DNA from: Ceratothoa steindachneri
Taxonomy: Eukaryota > Arthropoda > Malacostraca > Isopoda > Cymothoidae
Length of the DNA: 64,000 nt
Assembly: GCA_963969495.1 (NCBI GenBank)
Contig: OZ018330.1
Span: 46,366,394 to 46,430,393 of the forward strand
Reading direction: 5' to 3'
The notes beneath the pieces are model-generated. The model was not told the origin of the DNA, ran no database searches, and saw nothing but the letters and a program-made list of their open reading frames with translations. This document shows, piece after piece, positions 34,241 to 47,900 of this stretch. A program made the translations under genes and the position numbers. Positions within the stretch are counted from its first letter, which is position 1. Every line of letters starts with the position of its first letter.

Positions 34241-34339
34241 AAGGACCAGCAAAGACCTTAAGGTCCGCTCAAGGCCAGTCCGCTTACAGAAGATGTTAAC
34301 TACCACTTTCTAACGTTAGTGTATCATGCTTTTTTTACC

Positions 34340-34560
34340 ATGCTGTTTTTTTACTATTTCAACTCGACGGTACACATTTATCTACATGTGTACCCTTTAT
34401 ATATATATATATTTTTCACATGATTTTTTTAAAAATATTTATATTCTACTTTACACACTTATCTACATGTTAATTATTTGGCCTTTCTTTACATGCCCTT
34501 TCTAACTACTTCACTTCTATGGTACACACTTATCTACATGTGTACCCTTGACATGCAGGT
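34340..34560. repeat. Tandem repeat of about 71-81 bp with palindromic core
   Basis: TTATCTACATGT recurs at 34378, 34459 and 34530. In the first and third units it is the spacer and arm of a 9-bp inverted repeat, GGTACACAT/ATGTGTACC. It lies between two LINEs. Confidence 0.75.
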
Positions 34561-35489
34561 TCAGCTATCCCTAAATTACACGAACACGCTTCTTCGAACC
34601 AGGGTGGGGGGTTTATTGATAGGACAGTACTCTCTTCTCCCACAGGCTTCGCCTGCTAGTGATGAAAATAATATACTTATAGGACAGACAGAAAAAGAAA
34701 AACGGAATTCACATTCACTCTATCCAGGGAGGCGTCGCTGGCATCTTTTTATTGATCATTTCATTTTATTTTATTTAATTCGTAGCAATATATCCTAGCA
34801 TTCGGTTTGATTTTTTACAAGCTTCTGGGCATTGTTTCGATATTTTAAAGTCCTCCGACATTAAAATCCCCAGGTCTTTTTCTAAGTTAACGGATTCGAG
34901 GATTTGGCCTTTCATATGGTATTCTACTTTTAAGTTATGACATCCTAAATGCATTATCTTGCATTTACTTATGTTGAAGCCCATTTGCTATTTATCCGCC
35001 CATTCTACAATTTTATTAAGGTCTCTTCGCATTTGCTCTACATCGGGTCTCGAAAGGGTTTGGCTTCCCAGCTTTGTGTCATCGGCAAATTTAGAGATCC
35101 TACTAAACACTCCATTATCCAAGTCATTAATGTAAACACTAAATAATAATAGGCCCAGGACTGTCCCCCGTGGTACCCCGCTGGTGAGTGGGGCGCACTC
35201 TGAACACGCCCCATTTACAACAACCCGCTGTGAACGATTTGATAGCCAGTTTTTAATCTATTTTTAAAGTCAAGGTAAATTATATCCGCCGCTTTAGTTT
35301 CATCATAGATGCAAATCATGTTATGAAGAAATTCAAATAAATTGGTTAGGCACAAGTGTCCCCATCTGAATCTATGCTGGGGGTCTGCAATTAAATTATT
35401 AGCCTCCCAATGGCTCACCAACCTATCTTTAATTATCGATTCTAAGAGTTTTGCAATTACAGAAGTTAAGCTAATGGGACTGAAATTAG

Positions 35490-35500
<11 letters not shown>
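34560..35500 (-). pseudogene. Second CR1-like LINE, RT segment
   Basis: Minus-strand frames read FSPISLTSVIAKLLESII, then WEANNLIADPQHRFR, AADIIYLDFKN, NRSQRVVVNGACSE, TSGVPRGTVLG and SVYINDLDNG. The catalytic FADD is at 35078-35089, within SKFADDTKLGS. Further blocks are ISKCKIMHLG, LEKDLGILMSEDFKISKQC and RMLGYIATN. About 35 residues of RT block A (after YLDFKN) are deleted. Sequence differs enough from the neighbouring CR1-like copy (WEANNLI against LESNLLL) to be a separate family. Upstream coding is replaced by (GA)n at 35490. A 3'-UTR-like segment continues to about 34560. Confidence 0.88.
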
Positions 35501-35690
<190 letters not shown>

Positions 35691-35920
35691 TTAAACGAAG
35701 CCCGCTTGTTCTGACGGCAGCCGTAAATTGCACAAGAGGTTGTTAGTGACAGGTGTCGAGAGGGTGTCCGAATTTTCTGGCACTGATTTGGAGGGAGAAA
35801 AAATTGGCAATCACGAATCCCGCCTTAACACTAGGAGAATAAAGACGGACTCAAACTCATGAACGAGTCGGAGAAAGGGAGGGCGAAGAAGAGTGTAACT
35901 TTGATATTCTCTCTCTCTTA

Positions 35921-35923
<3 letters not shown>

Positions 35924-35996
<73 letters not shown>
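35924..35996. repeat. (TA)n microsatellite, 73 bp
   Basis: Pure TA run. Unlike the other long arrays, no PLE was recognised on either side. Confidence 0.98.
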
Positions 35997-35997
<1 letters not shown>

Positions 35998-37560
35998 TAA
36001 GTCGCGCATTTTAATATTCTTCAACCCGTCACACATGTTGTAATTACTTCCATATTACAAGGAGCACCACCCAGCAGGTAAAAGCTGACGCCACAGGGCT
36101 AAAAAACGGTCCACTCTCCTTCTCCTCCCCCTCTATCCTTAATCCAAGTCTTCGTCAGGTCTCTTCCCTTATCCACCGGATTCTCCTCCCACTGGTTTGT
36201 AGATGATACTCCTAAAACACCGTCATCCGTAAGGGAGCAAGCGATTGAGAGGGAGCGTGCGGCAAAGGACCCCACAGACGCCGCTCACATATCATCATCC
36301 CCCACCTGACACTGAAGGGTGACCGCTATTACTGAAGATGTATAGACATTTCCTTTTAAAAGATCAGCGAGCGAGTCAGCCAAGTCGGGAAAACAAGAGA
36401 TTTGGGTGTAAGCGATGGATGTGCGTGTTGGGCAGTGTAAGTAGAGATATTTGGGAAAGAAGAAAGGATTGGGATAAAGCAGTTTAGTGGGTACGGGAAT
36501 AAATAAAAAGGGGAAATATGACAAGGCTTTTGTTGTTATATATCGATTCATTCGGGTAACCAAAAGATTTATCTACCAACTGCAACCACCACATTTTCTC
36601 ACATTATATGAAACGAAGCAAAGACGAAATCAACCCGACGATCACGGTGGATATAAAGGCAAGTCTCAATTTGACCCAATGTAGTAGCAAAGGCATTCTT
36701 CACATCCATGGGCATGTTGGCACAACTGTCCAGAAAATTACTTTGGCGTCCTTACCATGAGTGGATGTTAACGGTGATGAACGCTTCAAGAAAGTGAAGG
36801 ATAAAAGGGGTAGTAATAATAAGAGACTGTAAACATAGTGTGCAATAACCTTTACAAAACTACAAAAGCCGAAATTAAATTACTACAAACCAGAACTCTA
36901 ATAATAGTTGAAGCTTTAGGGCGTGTCACCCAATATGTAGGTTCCCGCAAAGAGATTTGAAGGGAAAAAATCGGGATATTAATCCGCTTTCGAAATTCAA
37001 GTAGCTAAAGTCTTTTAGGATGAACGAATGCCATAATAAATAATACAACTCCATAATTGAGAATTTGATGGAAAGCCTACTTAGCCTGGTAAAAGATATT
37101 CAAATTAGTACTAGTAGTTCGTCCGCTTTCAACGAACTTGAGCAAAAAAAAAGCTTTATTCTGGGGTATAGTCTCGGAAGTGACTGACTTCAACCTTCAG
37201 TTCAAACACAACGATAACAAAGACCAAAATGTTGAGAAACTTGTCACCAGAATAAAGTTTTCCCCTTGAACTAGGTCTTTTTTGGTGCGTACAAAAACTC
37301 CAAAAGGAATGGAAGAGTTGTCGTATCTTTCAACGAACTTCATCTTGAAGTTTGAAGGAAGTAATTTTCCAACAATTTGGGATCGACGAGATTTGCAAAT
37401 GCAGCCTTTCTTATATCCTTCGCGCTTTCCCCAATCATCTATTTATTTACTTCTTTCTCTACCTCGCCGTAAGGGAAGTCATATGTATTTAGAAATTTAG
37501 TTTCGAATAATGACTAATTGTTAATAAAGTACTTTTAGTTGCGTGTATGCGACTCTATAA
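35997..37560. other. No recognised gene
   Basis: Short ORFs only (up to 92 residues on the minus strand at 36285-36563), with no motif. No splice-flanked exon recognised. Confidence 0.3.
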
Positions 37561-37567
37561 GTTACTA

Positions 37568-37712
37568 TGTCGGTCGGTCGATCGGTCGGTCGGTCGGTCG
37601 GTCGGTCAGTCTGTCGGTCGGTCGGTTGGTCAGGGGTTGGTTGGTCAGTTGGATGGTAACTATTTTCCTTTTCAATAAGTCTTTGAAAGTTTTGAAGGTC
37701 GTAAGGCCAGAT
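37568..37712 (+). repeat. Dispersed repeat family, copy C (deleted) with (GGTC)n
   Basis: Begins with about 90 bp of GGTC/GGTT tetranucleotide repeats, then GGATGGTAACYATTTT as in copy A, then AAAGTTTTGAAGGTCGTAAGG. The middle block is missing. The tetranucleotide stretch has expanded relative to the other copies. Confidence 0.65.
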
Positions 37713-39599
37713 GAGATGTGTGTTAATTAATAATGCATTTGATATTTTTTTTCAAAGTTATTGAAATAATTGAGAAACCTCGAATTAGATCTGCTGATCT
37801 TGTTTAATTTTAATTTTAAGCTACTTCAGCCCCATTTAAGCCCTTTTTCGAATTTATTAAAGTTTAATTACCTTATTCACAATGTTTCGTTCAATAGCTG
37901 CGTGAAATTAGATAGTGAATGTGTAGCTAAGAAACTTTATCTGAACAAAAATTTGTGAAATATTTCATTCTAGCGCCTTTATACCAGTTGCCCAATAGCG
38001 GTTATTTCTAAAAAATAACTTGGGTCATAGAGGGTTAAAGAGCTTTCAAAAGGAGGCATAACTGCGATTTTTGAATGCTTAGAACAGCACTGGGAAGGAT
38101 TTGGGACAAAATAATATTGGTTTTAAACATTCCCCTCCCCAAGGTATAAATAGAGCTACATTTTTAGAAATACTCTGAAAATTTCCGTATATTGAAAATT
38201 AAGTAGCAAGGGGCTACATCCCTTCCTCATAGCTCTTTTAGATTTGGCTTTTTTTACAGTTTATTTCGGAAGTTTGTAAGTTAGGAAGAAGTTTCGTTGA
38301 GATGAGTTTGATTGGAGAAAGCAAACTACCTTTCGTATTTTGCGTAAGGGCTCATAAAACGCAAAACACGAATGGTATATTCGTTTTAGATAGATATTAA
38401 GTAATGAGAACAATAATTTGTAGCGTTTTATTACCGTGCTAAGAAATGAATCGACAATTATTCACTCCTTTCTCTTCAGTAAATCTAACCTTTTTTCATC
38501 ACTGCTACGTTCTGGTGCCTAATCTTTTCAGGGGCCTTACTGATTGGAGGTACTATCTTACTGATTGTAAGTATATTTTAACTTTGTGACCCACTATCAT
38601 TTTAAACGTTAATAACGTTGTACTTTCCTTGTTGTTAAATTTACATACGTCAGCGTTTTAATATCAATTTTCCCAATGATATTTATAGTGGCTTGTATTC
38701 TCTTGGTTTGAATAATGTTTATTATGTTTTTGAAATTCTAAATACGCCCACAGGAGCTTTGAAATGAGCATACGATCCATTTCGATTAGATTGGATTCAG
38801 TCACATTTCAAATTTACACTAAAAGCTTTACATAAATGCCAACGCCAGCCCCCCAGGCAGTAGGTTTCCTAGCCTACACTATCATTTTCCTAAATAGGAA
38901 GCCCCACCCCCCTCTGTACAAAAAAGAACTGGTTCTTTTCTTCTTATTCAACCCCACCTTCTATTACTCTTCCCACTAATCACACAAACATGATTGGAGA
39001 GAAAAACAGATCATCCTGTTTACGTGACGCCATTTGGTGCAGGAGACAAATAGAGGCAAGCTGTGATACAACACAGAAGCAAACAAGACGGTTTGAAGCT
39101 TGCCTACTTTGATCGAAGCCTACTTACGTTTTCTGTGTAATAGATCTTTTATAACGGTGGTATACTCATTTCGCCATAAGAGGAACAAAATCAAAGTAAT
39201 ATTGTTGGTTGGCACAAAATTTGCATCAGATTTTGCTCAATTACCTATGTGCCTCTTCCCCAGTAAGGGTTTTTGATTTGCATACTCAAGTTTACTGGTG
39301 GCATTTTTTAACATTATCAGCTATGTAGAATTGCAAATTTTACCAAGTAAAGTCATATTTTGTAGAAAGACGTCAATTTCAAACTAAAATCTGAAGTAAA
39401 GTTCCGCATTTAGAGGCAAATCCCAATCCTCCCATTTTGAAGATCTCGAAAGCGTAAACAAGTTGAACAATTTAAAGTGGGTAAAGAAGGGAGAGCGACT
39501 TAGGCAGATCGTCACACTCACATTTTACACTCATGAGATAGGAATATGGGAATATGTTTTCTTCTCTTTTTTACATTTGTCATCTTAGACTACTTTCAA
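37713..39599. other. No recognised gene
   Basis: AT-rich DNA without motif-bearing frames. Confidence 0.3.
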
Positions 39600-41060
39600 A
39601 CAGAGTGAGGTTGGTGCTCACTATCTCACCACACTTTATCGATCAAAAACCTCTTATCATTTCTTCATGACAAAATTGACCTTCATTGCGATGATGTGGT
39701 GTACTGCATCGTCTCATCCAGGCAGGGTTCACCCCTAGTCATAAGCCACCAAGAACACTCACCCTTGCTCTGTGATACACTCTGTGCTCTTCTACCATAC
39801 ACAATACTACCCACTTGCCCATCTCTCAGCCCTTTTCCTCTCAAACTCACTAATCCTCTCTCTCGTATGTTCTTTCATAAGTATATTTCCCTCGGTTTGT
39901 CTTACATGCCTATACCACATCATAACACTCCATAAAAACCTGATTAATACCCGTTTTCACACCATACAATTATGTTGTCCCACTCCAATTTTGCATTCAC
40001 ACTACTATCTTTCGAAAGCGTTCACTACCTTTCATACCATCGTCTCACTTTCACAAAATCAATATTCGTACCAGCATACACTCTCGCATCTTTCAAGCAC
40101 ATTCGACACTCCTTATCATTTACTAACGCTAAGATTGACCCTAAAAGATTCTTCCCATTTAGGTTTAAATGCTCATTCTACCCCCAACACCCACAATCAG
40201 TTTTTCCAGGACTAATACCTGCCAAGGACCTGCAGTATCTTACACACATTTTCGCTTCATTTAGCTTCACCATTTCAACTACTGATTTCTCCTTACAAAG
40301 GAAAAAAAAACTACCGCCATTGAAAACCGAGTGGGAGTAGTGTGCTTCATCTGGGCTTTTCTTTGTCAGGATACATCCTAGATACTTAAACCTTTGCCTT
40401 TGTTCAAGGTTGCCACCATGGACTTTTAAATCACCAAACTCTTTCCTGCTTGCAAACACTTCATTGAAATACATTTTTTCTTCATTTACTATTGGCCCCT
40501 TCCACACCCCTTGTCAAACACTTCAATACTAATTTCCAAATCCTTCTTACTTTGTCACTAAAAGTAGATCATCACCATATGCTAACATACATACAAAGAA
40601 CCCCTTCCTCACCATTTCTCATCACTCTCACTTCACTCCCCTCATTCCCATTTCTACTTCTTTCAATATTTCATTCATAAAGATTATAAACAAACATGGA
40701 GACATCATACACAACGGCCTTACCTCCAATATATATTGCGAACCACACACTTAGGCCTTACTTTATCCCAACAGAAGCCTTTGGTCCAAATTTAATACTT
40801 TTCACAGCAAAAAAGCTTACCATTTGCTCTGTGCATCCTTCAAACCTGCCATAACACACATCTTTCTAAACAATCATGAGCCTTCTCCAGATTTATGAGC
40901 CCAGAATATACTTTCCATCTCTTATCCCTTGTTATTTTTAGCTAGCCATACATATTCACTCACCCAAACTGCATTAAACTAACCTAACTCACCCCCTTCC
41001 AATCCCTTAGTTATCCTTCTTGCACGCCCAAATTAGAATTTTTACATACACCTTGCTTAA
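39600..41060 (-). pseudogene. LINE reverse transcriptase remnant, highly decayed
   Basis: Minus-strand frames contain RWKVYSGLINLEKAHD (RT block A, about 40900), SPCLFIIFMNEILKEVEMG (block B), and MLAYGDDLLLV with YGDD at 40568-40579 in place of YADD. KVHGG and FKYLGCILTK (about 40380-40430) follow. The order and the FKYLG box fit the RT 3' half of decapod-type LINEs. Many frameshifts are present. Sequence from 40180 down to 39600 is likely the degraded C-terminus, read from composition rather than motifs. No endonuclease was found. Confidence 0.7.
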
Positions 41061-41415
41061 TTCACACAATGGGCACTATACTTTTGGACATTGGACATAA
41101 CAAGTTAGGAAGTTTAGAGTAGCAGAGCAAACGTAAGAGAGTATAGTGGTGAAAGGGTTTTGATAAGGATAGTAAAGGTAGTATTATAAATAATGCACGC
41201 AGGAGCAGGGATTCTATAGATCCCTGGTCAAAGGGTAACTCTGGCAATGTTGATCTCGTGTTGAGTTATTTTTTGTTGTCGAAATTTAATTGGCATTCAA
41301 GCCTTTGTAGTAACTAGTAGAACTCGCTACTACGAGAGGTCAAATTTCGGTGAAAAGATGTAAAAATGGGCTGTCATAATCGGTAGGTTTTGCATGTTTA
41401 GGTTGATGTTACCTT
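41061..41415. other. Spacer between two LINE fragments
   Basis: No recognised feature. Too short to hold the endonuclease and RT expected after the neighbouring ORF1. Confidence 0.35.
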
Positions 41416-42960
41416 TCAGGTAAGGTCTTTTTCAATTTTTGGCCAGTTCTGGATATTACGCCCGCAATATAGTGTAGGTATTATGGCGAGGAGTGTTCTA
41501 ATCTCGGTCGACTTTTGCTCCTTGGGGGGAGGACGGAGGAGTATTCCCCTTGCTGGATCTCTTCTTACGGAACTCTGCGTCCGTGAAAAACACATAAGCA
41601 TCGTTGGAGAATTGGCAAGGTCGCAAAAGAGAGCCTGCTTTACCAGATCTTTCGGTATGTTAGCCTCATAATCCCATTTGTACTGTCCTGCCCTAAGGCC
41701 ATCGACAATATCTTCTGTGGCTGCGTCGTCAGGAAACTGGCTCCCTTCGGCAGCATATACTCTGAGGTTTATCATCCTCGAGTAGTACATGTACCTGGGA
41801 GCCCGATTCTTTGAAGACGAGGATCTACTCGGCCGACGTGACTGCGAGGCCTTTTGGGGGCGGGGCGAAAGCTCCACCTTCTTAGGCCTCACAACAGCAG
41901 CTTCCTTCCGCTCGAATTGGGCATTTGTTTGAGTAGTTGGGCGTGTGTGTGAGTTTGGAGGTTCGCTCGAAGAACCTCGTTTGACGGAGGGTTTTCCGGA
42001 AACCACATTTTATCCATGCCCTTATTCACGAGCATAGTGTTTAATTCCTTTGCGAAGGTGCCAGGCTTGGTCAGGTTAGCAATGTGTGCATAATATGTGC
42101 AAAACATTATTTTTGTTGATTTTTCATTTTCGATTTGCAGGTACGTAGGTGCAGCGGCAACACTACTCTCTGCGACTTTTGCCTTGGCAACCTTCGCATA
42201 GGTGGCGTTAGCCTTAATTTCTTCCTCTTTTCTGCCTTTGTTCTTTGCTTTTTGTATTTGCTCCTTTTTACTGGACAAGTCATTGCCATTGTTTTATGTG
42301 TGCCGCCACAATTGAGGTATTTCTGGAACGAACTTTTACATTCGCGCCAGGAATAGGCTTGGCCGGCGCACACAGAACAAACTGTGAGTGTAGCGTTGGG
42401 GCAAGTGGCGGTGGTGTGTTCGTTGTACCTGTAGCAATTAAAGCACATTTGCAGGTCAACGAACTCCTCACGCTCAATCTGATCAGGGGTGATGTGGACA
42501 TTAAAGAGGAGAAGGCCGTTTTCTTTAACTTTTATCTCAATTGTGGTTTCCGTAAGGACAACTTTGAAAACGTGGGTGTAGTCTGTAAATTTTATTACTT
42601 TGGCTACTTTTGCCCAGTGATGATTCCAAAAAATCTCGTCCGTGATTTGGTCGGTCGAGTGGCCTCCAACCCAGGGGTCAAGACGCCGACATATAACACT
42701 TCTATGTGTTCGTATTTGTGGCGGTGTTTGTGGTGCGAGATCGATTTTTTCAAAGGAGCCTGAGGCTTTCAAGGAGGAGAGGATTTCGATGTCAGCCTCC
42801 CTCATACAGATAGCTGCATAGCCATTTGGTAAATGAATTAGCCGTATAAGTGCAATATTGAGATCGCCAAAAATTCTTTCGAAGACCTTGCTCCTGTCCG
42901 GTTTTGCCGGCCTGGCAAGGTCCTCAGGGCAATGCGCAGTGTCTCCTTCATCTCTCCGCC
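41416..42960 (-). pseudogene. LINE ORF1 (Gag-like, zinc-knuckle nucleic-acid binding)
   Basis: Three overlapping minus-strand frames join into one ORF1 product. The N-terminus has HLPNGYAAI and READIEILSSL (about 42830). An RRM/PRE-like region follows with RRLDPWVGG, then VIKFTDYTHVFKVVL. The first zinc knuckle is CFNCYRYNEHTTATC at about 42400-42444. The second, CSVCAGQAYSWREC, has lost its usual Gly-His. A third Cys-rich stretch is NCGGTHKTMAMTC. The frame then shifts to ANATYAKVAKAK and to a serine/arginine and proline-rich tail (41416-42006). It would package LINE RNA. No matching ORF2 follows, so this is a 3'-deleted or broken copy. Confidence 0.8.
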
Positions 42961-44900
42961 ATTACATCCAAGGGCGCAATTTGAGAGGAAAATCTGGGGA
43001 CCCGAGACTGTAGATGTGTGTAACTGGGTGTGTATGTAGTTTTAGGGATACATTGTGAAAAAGAAAGGTGGTATGGAGATGGTGGAAAAGGATGTCCAAT
43101 GAACAAAATGCAACTTTACCTTCAGGAAGCGCGAAGGAGTCCTTCTTCCTTTCCCTCCACTAGCCTCCATCAAGGCAAGCCAAGGATAAATTAGCCACTT
43201 CCGAACGTATCACTGCTGGTGGAATATCTGGTCACGCACAACAAAACGGTATTCAATAAACATCATTTGAATGAAAATCAGACCAAATTTTAAAGAATTT
43301 GACTTTTGACTTTACCGTACAACGAATATTTCAGAGAACAATCCAAGCGACAAGCGCAGTCACTATACTTTTTGCATTCAACCTTTTCCCATTATGCTTA
43401 TACAATGGTACTAAACCAGTCTTTTGTTTTTTTTCCGGTTTTCAGTCACTCTACTTTCAAATGCCATGCATTATCAGACCCTCCCAAAACACATTCACGA
43501 CCCCGTTTTAAAATTTCAGCTTATAAATCATTACTCCAACTGCGTTTTCACCTCTTCAATCCACCATTCTGGATTCCGTTTTCGCTTGTCAATTCTAGCA
43601 TACCCACATACATACTCTGTAATGCCCACCATCACTTACTTATATTTGCTCTACTTCAATGTTCACACTTATTTCCTCTGTTATAATCCTAAGCGTTCCC
43701 ACATCCCCTTTCTCTCTCTCTCATTGAATGATTCAACGCACTTTCCTTTTGATTATCCTTTCCTTTCTAACTTCACCACAATTTCTCATCCATACCTCAT
43801 CATTTTAATCTGACACAGCACACTTATATGGTCTAAATGTTTCATACTAATACCTCTCACACTTTGTCGTGGTATGACATTACATTATATCAATATCATA
43901 TTATATCTATGAGGGAGGGACCAATAACTTGAAAGTGAACCGACAAAAGGGACGGAAAACCACGAGTTTAGACGAGCTGAGTAGCGAGAGAGTGCAACGA
44001 GGTCAGGTAAATTATGGACAATGGCGAATCTCAAGGTTATTTAAAGAGGCATGCACAAAAATAATGAAAGAATTGATGGGTAAAATTACCTCAGAGAATT
44101 AACGGGCAAAATCACATTAGTAAATGAAAGGGGAAATTGTAGTTCTAAATAAGGCTATGAATTTAAAACTTAAGGTATTCCAGGAGGAGACTATTCAAAT
44201 AAAGAAGGGGGGATTAACTCAATTGGATTACTGAAGGGGAGAGAGGGGTTGGCTTACGGATGTCTTCTGCACCTGAGGTGAGGCCGTTCAGAACTTCTGA
44301 GACGGAGGTTGGAATGATGACGGTTCTCCAAAAACAAGGGGAAGGGGGTAACTTCCGGTCCAGGGGAGAGTATTTCGGCTACCCGAAATGAGGAGGGCTT
44401 CAACAGGAGTTGATGAGAGAAGTCGAGAAAATGACTCGGGGGCGATCGTTCAGTGAAATTACCTCTTGACTGGGGTTAATTCCAAATACACAAAATAGTC
44501 CAGCAGTCACTCTGCTGTGTTGCTAGCACTTGACTTGGAACCATAGGGAATCTTCTGGGGTCTGGGCGAGACTTCTTAAATCTTTGTCTCCTCATGGAAG
44601 TCGAACACTATTTATGTCCAAGGCTCTTTCCGAGGGGGGTTAGCGGGAAACAGCTCTACTCTCGAATGACCTCGAATCTTCTTGCAGATGCTGTTCTAGT
44701 TCGCGTAAAGGTGAATTGTGGGGGACGCGGCTCGAGGCTAACGCTGGTTGAAGGAAAGGGGAGGGGGGTAGTCTTACCAATTTAGGCCTAACTGGGCATT
44801 CTGCTGCGCATGGAAGTTCCGTTCTACTCAAGAGCTTCCACGTGGGGATTCCCTCACACACTTTCACATCAAATACATCTCGCGGCATATTCTTTCTTAC
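42961..44900. other. No recognised gene
   Basis: 43300-43870 is C/T-rich with long open frames on the plus strand (126 and 129 residues) that overlap in different frames and look compositional. 44590-44890 is moderately GC-rich with no recognised domain. Confidence 0.3.
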
Positions 44901-47900
44901 TAGGCACAGCTATATAATACTATTAACTTTACTTCGCCTTTACCCAACCCATGTTTATTTATGACTGTCCTTGTGGTAAAAGGTTGCGTTCGCCACATGC
45001 GTGTTTCTTTCATCATAGAACTTTATCCTAATCTCTCCATTTTCCCACTATTCAATCGTAACAAAAACTGTAGTTATCCCATCTCTAAACTTCTTCCCCC
45101 TACTCGCCCATTCATATTTCCTACAACCATCAATAGACAGTAATTCCTAATTCCATCCCCCACTCGTCCCAAATCACTCCGAAACCTCACTTTCTTGCCT
45201 CAATTCTATCATTACCCGGTCTCTACACTACAACCGTGGCCGGAAATTTAGTCTGCGGCAATTTCGTCCTGATTTCAATAGTAAAAAGAAAGAATGGCGA
45301 CAATTGTAAAGAATTTTTATTCATAGTAACGGATAAATATTTAAAATTCGCTAACATACTTAAAATAAATAGACAAATTCAAATAATGTAATTTTTAATG
45401 GGCCAATGCTGGAAAGACACCTTTAAATTAAATAATTACCACGTTTGATTAAATTATGACTATTATTTCTGTAGTTCTTATCTAAATAAAAGTGAAGGCT
45501 ACTCCAACTTCTCACGCAATGCTGCTAACCGTACAGCTTGACATATACAATGATTTATCAAGAAATTACCCGTTTATCTTACCCAAAACGGTTAATTAAT
45601 TATAGAGTAATTTTTTGTCTTATCTATTTGCTTCTGGTAATTAAGCTTGAACCGTTGTGAGAAAGTGATGAAAGAGACATTATTTTTCTTTGTATCGTTC
45701 AGAAACATGTAGCGCAAGTGAAATGTTTCAGTTTCGTAGTAAAAACGTCGCTTCCCCGAATGCTATGTCTATTAATATCTTTGAAATTTAATAGAGAGCA
45801 ATTGAACATCTAGGTAAGCCCAGAACATTGCGTCCGGTAAAACACACTAAGATTGTTAAAGATTACAAACAAAGCCATTAATCAAACACCAACTATTTTT
45901 TAGTTTATCAAGAAATGATGCGGCAGAAGATATGGAATTTAGTGAAGGATATAGTTTTTGTTTATTTTTCTATCAATATTTGAGTGGCTGTTGGTTGCAG
46001 ACGCGAAAGAGAGGAACCAACTTGCCTTTATGCTCTTTCAGGTTATAAAGAAATATTTCAGATGTGGCAAAATTTCTTAGATTGTTACTCCAAGGTTAAG
46101 GCCATGGGTATTTTGGATTTATTGTAAATTTATAGATGGTATTGGGATTGAAGGTACCGGCTGCTGGCTCTTCTAGATCAGGTTAAGGGCACAAGTTATC
46201 AAATTATAAGTAGTCTGATCACAGTCTATTTATTTCACAATCTCTTGTAAAATCTCGATTAGAGCGCCATTCTAGTCCATTGCTTCTCCTCCTACCATTT
46301 GTTTCCACTCTTTTTACACTTTGGTATCATTGCATCCTTTAAAATCATAAAATCTGGATTTGTTTCATTGTCATTCTCTACAGAATTAAGTGTGGAGTCA
46401 AGGATTAGACTGAATCCTCAAGTGAAAATCAGCCAAGGATTGGTAGATTGGAACGAACCAATAAATATGTAAGGGGAGGTTTTCACTAAGGTGTATTCAT
46501 ATTTATTGCACAACCTTAATGCGTCAGGTCGCTTTTTACTTTCAGGCGTGGCTTGTCATTGCAAACGCTTAGAATTGTTTAAAATTCCCTCCAGTCGACT
46601 CGGTGGAATGACCGCACTTCTCTCCCCAACTTCAAATATGAGGTAAAATCAATGGGATCATCATATAAATACCGGCATATTCAGCATGTAAATCACCACT
46701 GGAAAATTGTATTGCGCAAATAATTTTACCTTGCGAGAGCTGAGCTTACTATTCACTAGTTTTACCCCTAATTACTCGGTTAATGCACAAGTAACTTCAT
46801 TAGAGGATAATACATTTAGCGGTTTCCCCCTCGGACAACCCTAACAGAAAATATACACCGATAATGTCGCCTTTTTTTCACTTACACAAACCGTTCTTTG
46901 TGGCTTTTTTCGCGGATCACTCCTGAAACTGTTGACGACTTTCTTCTCTAAAATCGTTTCGAAACGGCGTTCTTTTAATGATGTTTCGGGTGTGAAAACA
47001 AAAAGGCTCGTGTTGGCAATTTTCATAATTGAGAAAGAGAAAGTGGTCTAATAAAGAGATGCTCATTCTGTAAAAAAATGAATGAGAATAAGAATATAGG
47101 GGGGGGAAAAATCATGGATGAATAGAATAGGAATCCGAAGGAAAAGTTAAGATTGTCATAGTCTGCAATAGCAAATCTTATTAACTTTAAATACTAGAGC
47201 TCATATATGGTATTATATATATTCATGATTTAATATTCATAAAGAGCACAAAACTTAAAAGACCTCACTCGCACGTGTGCGATTAATTAAAATTATCGTT
47301 TTAAATAATATTTATTTAGGTTTGTTGTTAGTACTTATCATAGGCAATCCTTTGAGAATATATATAAAAAAAGATCATCGCGAGCCCTGTATGGAAAATT
47401 CCCAGTAACAATTGGGAGTGAGAATATTATCAGACAGAATATTGCAAATGGTTAAGTTAGATTAAATGTTCGAATTTTGGTTTTTTATCACTGGCAATAA
47501 TTCACCTCCCTAAATTCTCACTGTCCATTTTCCCACTGGAAATATTCCTACTTTCATAGTGAGCGAAGTACTTTTTATATTAACCTTAGTATAAAAAAGC
47601 ACGCATACGCCAAGTTCCCTATCAATCTGTTGATTTTGAGGCGGCAAGCAGTGTCGAATATGGCTGGAAGCGCCGAAATAAAATTAAACATTTTTATTAC
47701 TCTACGAGGAATTGCGAAAGAGGGAAGGACTTATTTTGAGGGACGGACTCAAGTGCGTTAGAGGCATGAACTAAACTCGTAAATTTGAACAAAGATTTTG
47801 ATCGGGAAATATTGTTATGCTTCCCTTGAGCGACATGAAAATTTGTACTTTGGCCGTTGATTTTAATATAAAGGCGCTTTTCAGACGATAAGCGTTGGAC

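Noticed and set aside
35924..35996. A fourth PLE at this (TA)n array
   Set aside because: Neither flank shows a GIY-YIG remnant or a convincing terminal hairpin.
42245..42763. 172-residue plus-strand frame
   Set aside because: Antisense shadow of LINE ORF1, whose zinc knuckles are on the minus strand.
39600..42960. One continuous LINE with ORF1 and RT
   Set aside because: The 355-bp gap cannot hold an endonuclease, and the RT type differs from what usually accompanies this ORF1, so two separate fragments are more likely.
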